This document shows positions 53,811 through 55,356 of a DNA stretch of 55,356 nt, one piece after another (positions within the stretch are counted from its first letter, which is position 1; every line of letters begins with the position of its first letter). The stretch spans positions 1 to 55,356 of the forward strand of contig JACIXZ010000010.1 of assembly GCA_014360205.1 (NCBI GenBank). Direction: 5' to 3'. Source of the DNA: Tissierellales bacterium. Its GTDB lineage: Bacteria > Bacillota > Clostridia > Tissierellales > Tissierellaceae. Below the pieces are notes generated by a model that had not been told where the DNA came from, did no database searches, and was given only the letters and a program-made list of their open reading frames with translations. Both the position numbers and the translations under genes were made by a program.

Positions 53811-54449
53811 ATGAATATTTTAATAGTTTCTGGTGGTAAGAAAATAAGTAAAGAAAAACTAAAGGAACTTTGTAAGGCAAATGATCTTATAGTAGCGGCC
53901 GATTCAGGTGCTGATCAATTAATTGATCTAAATATACTTCCTGATTATTTAATTGGAGATTTAGATTCTATAAGTCTTAAATCTAAAAAATTATTGGAAA
54001 CAAAAGATATAAATGTGATCATCTACCCAAAAGAAAAGGATAAATCAGATACTGAGATAGCTTTAGATCTAGTAATAAAAAAATCTCCAACGACTATTAC
54101 TTTCACTAGTGTGATTGGTACACGAATGGATCATTCTCTGTCGAATATTTTTCTTTTAAAAAAGTTATATGATTTAAATATTGATAGTCAAATAATTGAT
54201 GACAACAATTTAATAAAAATACTTAATAATGAACAATCGATAATAAATCCTTCTGATTTTGACTATGTTTCTATAGTTCCAATTAGCTTAGATGGAATAA
54301 TAATTTCTATTAAAGGTTTTCATTATAACCTAGATAAGCAATTTGTTAAATTCGGGTCAAGCATGTGCATTAGCAATGAAATGAATTCAAATGAAGGCTA
54401 TATTACAAAACATAGTGGTGAAGGACTCTTGATTCTATCAAAAGATTAA
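53811..54449 (+). CDS. thiN: thiamine pyrophosphokinase
   Basis: ThiN, 212 residues, converts thiamine directly to TPP with ATP. Motifs are VAADSGADQLIDLNI, PDYLIGDLDSIS, EKDKSDTEIALDLVI and GTRMDHSLSNIFLL. Two ATGs (53808, 53811) follow AGTAGGTGG; 53811 is best spaced. In Bacillus thiN follows rpe directly; here the riboswitch and thiT come between, placing uptake and activation in one TPP-repressed unit. Confidence 0.96.
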   Translation: MNILIVSGGKKISKEKLKELCKANDLIVAADSGADQLIDLNILPDYLIGDLDSISLKSKKLLETKDINVIIYPKEKDKSDTEIALDLVIKKSPTTITFTSVIGTRMDHSLSNIFLLKKLYDLNIDSQIIDDNNLIKILNNEQSIINPSDFDYVSIVPISLDGIIISIKGFHYNLDKQFVKFGSSMCISNEMNSNEGYITKHSGEGLLILSKD

Positions 54450-54452
54450 ATA

Positions 54453-54496
54453 AAAAGCTTACCGTTTATATTTCTTATAAACTGTAAGCTTTTTTA
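54453..54496. terminator. bidirectional terminator between thiN and rpmB
   Basis: AAAAAGCTTAC-C-GTTTATA (54453-54471) pairs with TATAAAC-T-GTAAGCTTTTTT (54477-54496) with one mismatch. A-run and T-run flank it, so it can stop transcripts from both convergent genes. Confidence 0.88.
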
Positions 54497-54506
54497 TGAA
54501 TTTCTA

Positions 54507-54698
54507 CTATATTGCTCTTTGAACATGTCCAGATCTTAAGCATCTTGTGCATACATTTAATCTCTTTGTTGTACCTTCAACTACTACTTTTACTTTTCTA
54601 ACATTAGGAGACCAAGTTCTCGAGCTCTTTTTGTTGGAAAAAGTAACTTTATTTCCAAATGATTTTGTTTTGCCACATATTTCACACCTTTTACTCAT
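54507..54698 (-). CDS. rpmB: 50S ribosomal protein L28
   Basis: L28, 63 residues, zinc-binding (C+) form with two Cys pairs: CEICGK near the N-terminus and CTRCLRSG near the C-terminus, and TWSPNVRKVKVV between. On the - strand, the ATG at 54696-54698 is preceded by TAGGAGGTG. An upstream ATG (54707) lies before that site. A good promoter at 54752-54781 drives it alone. Confidence 0.97.
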   Translation of the reverse strand: MSKRCEICGKTKSFGNKVTFSNKKSSRTWSPNVRKVKVVVEGTTKRLNVCTRCLRSGHVQRAI

Positions 54699-54751
54699 TA
54701 AAAACACCTCCTAAAACAAGTTATAAAACCAGATCTACTACAACAAAATGT

Positions 54752-54781
54752 ATTGTACCATATAATTCCTATAAAAAGCAA
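54752..54781 (-). promoter_or_regulatory. promoter of rpmB (- strand)
   Basis: Read on the - strand: TTGCTT (54781-54776), an 18-base spacer and an extended -10 TGGTACAAT with TACAAT at 54757-54752. It is about 55 bases from the rpmB ATG. Confidence 0.7.
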
Positions 54782-54806
54782 GTGAAATTATGTAGTGTAT
54801 TTTTAG

Positions 54807-54835
54807 TTGAATATTTATTTATATTATTGTAGAAT
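54807..54835 (+). promoter_or_regulatory. promoter of the Gls24-family gene
   Basis: TTGAAT (54807-54812), a 17-base spacer and TAGAAT (54830-54835), about 32 bases before the start codon. Divergent from the rpmB promoter. Confidence 0.6.
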
Positions 54836-54867
54836 GTTTAAGATAAGATAATGAGGGAGGTAATGGT

Positions 54868-55230
54868 TTGCCACTTATAATGGAAAATGATATTGGCTCT
54901 ATTTATATAGAGGATGTTGTTATTCAGAAAATTGTAGGGGTTTCAGTTGTTGAAAGCTACGGGGTAGTTAAAAAAGGACAAAAACATTCTATCGAAGAGT
55001 TACTTACATTTTTAGGATTTGATCCATCTTATAAAGATATAAAAATAACTGTAAATGATAGCGAAATTATAGTTGATATTCATATTGTTTTAGAGTATGG
55101 AATTAAGATACCAACAGTTTGTCAAAATATCATTGAAAGAGTAAAATATAACTTAGAGGTTTATATAGGGTCTAATATTTATTATGTGAATATATTTGTT
55201 GAAGATATCAGAACTGATAGTTATCTTTAA
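54868..55230 (+). CDS. Asp23/Gls24 (YloU-type) envelope stress protein
   Basis: A 120-residue Asp23/Gls24 protein like YloU. The family core is GSIYIEDVVIQKIVGVSVVE and a C-terminal VDIHIVLEYGIKIPTVCQNI. Members are cytoplasmic and membrane-associated, linked to envelope stress or lipid metabolism. The start is TTG 54868, seven bases after GGGAGG. In Bacillus the DAK-family gene yloV follows; here the window ends before it. Confidence 0.9.
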   Translation: MPLIMENDIGSIYIEDVVIQKIVGVSVVESYGVVKKGQKHSIEELLTFLGFDPSYKDIKITVNDSEIIVDIHIVLEYGIKIPTVCQNIIERVKYNLEVYIGSNIYYVNIFVEDIRTDSYL

Positions 55231-55356
55231 TTAGGTAGTTGCAGAATACAAAATTAAAAATATATAGAGTTATCCACAGCTAAAATTAAAAATTAATAGA
55301 TTCTGCAATAAATTTTGCAACTAAACAATTAATTAATTATAAACATTATACTTAAG
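55231..55356 (+). other. non-coding end region with inverted repeat and DnaA-box match
   Basis: No coding sequence is supported. TTGCAGAAT (55239-55247) is an inverted repeat of ATTCTGCAA (55300-55308), and GTTGCA is also mirrored by TGCAAC near 55316-55321. Between the arms, TTATCCACA (55270-55278) is an exact DnaA-box consensus. A single box cannot by itself show a replication origin. Confidence 0.45.

Noticed and set aside
55231-55356. Replication origin at the window end
   Set aside because: Only one DnaA-box match and no dnaA, dnaN or box cluster; the neighbouring genes are not origin-linked.

Overview
The window is AT-rich DNA from a Gram-positive, probably anaerobic, low-GC member of the Firmicutes, most likely Clostridia or Tissierellia. 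The evidence is a SCIFF peptide with its radical-SAM maturase next to yajC/secDF, two T-box leaders, SepF/DivIVA/PASTA-kinase cell-biology genes, RqcH, HemZ, and the block yicC-remA-gmk-rpoZ-coaBC-priA-def-fmt-rsmB-rlmN-prpC-pknB-rsgA-rpe-thiN/rpmB/Gls24, which follows the Bacillus yloC-yloU order. Genus cannot be fixed from sequence reading alone. Nearly all genes lie on the + strand; only tRNA-Pro, rqcH and rpmB are on the - strand.

Layout. 1-310: a tRNA cluster (3' tail of an unidentified tRNA, then Tyr, Gly, Arg). 334-1578: two accessory genes, a macro-domain protein and a zinc-dependent phospholipase C-like protein. 1590-2860: an Asn-type T-box and asnA. 2970-4355: an unrecognised protein and a CBS/ACT-type protein. 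4451-10461: ruvC-ruvA-ruvB, a SpoIID/LytB protein, queA, tgt, yajC. 10589-14626: SCIFF peptide, its maturase, secD, secF, a LapA-like protein. 14709-21212: recJ, rel, dtd, a metallo-beta-lactamase-fold hydrolase, hemZ. 21234-25983: a consensus promoter, an Asp-type T-box, aspS, tcdA, an RseC-like protein, a CsoR-family regulator, glyA. 26044-30317: DUF512 radical SAM protein, der, plsY, gpsA. 30544-36622: a small membrane protein, an HlyD-like protein, then ylmE-sepF-yggT-ylmH-divIVA-lspA-rluD-pyrR. 36628-38397: rqcH on the - strand. 38540-53060: the yicC-to-rpe housekeeping block. 53063-54449: TPP riboswitch, thiT, thiN. 54507-55356: rpmB (-) and a Gls24-family gene, ending in non-coding DNA with a DnaA-box match.

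The genes combine into familiar modules: Holliday-junction processing, queuosine modification, Sec-dependent export, stringent response, tRNA charging and quality control, ribosome assembly and rescue, division-site proteins, signalling by a Ser/Thr kinase-phosphatase pair, and thiamine salvage. Regulation is readable in several places: two T-boxes, one TPP riboswitch, several strong hairpin terminators and a few good sigma-A-like promoters.

I did not find a clearly undescribed multi-gene system, a mobile element, a phage or a CRISPR array. The points most worth a second look are the SCIFF peptide with a terminator between it and its maturase, a CsoR-family regulator with a CstR-like cysteine pair and no metal-binding histidine, two genes whose ribosome-binding sites point at ATT or ATA instead of a normal start, the two uncharacterised protein pairs (2970-4355 and 30544-31859), and the relocated thiamine transporter.
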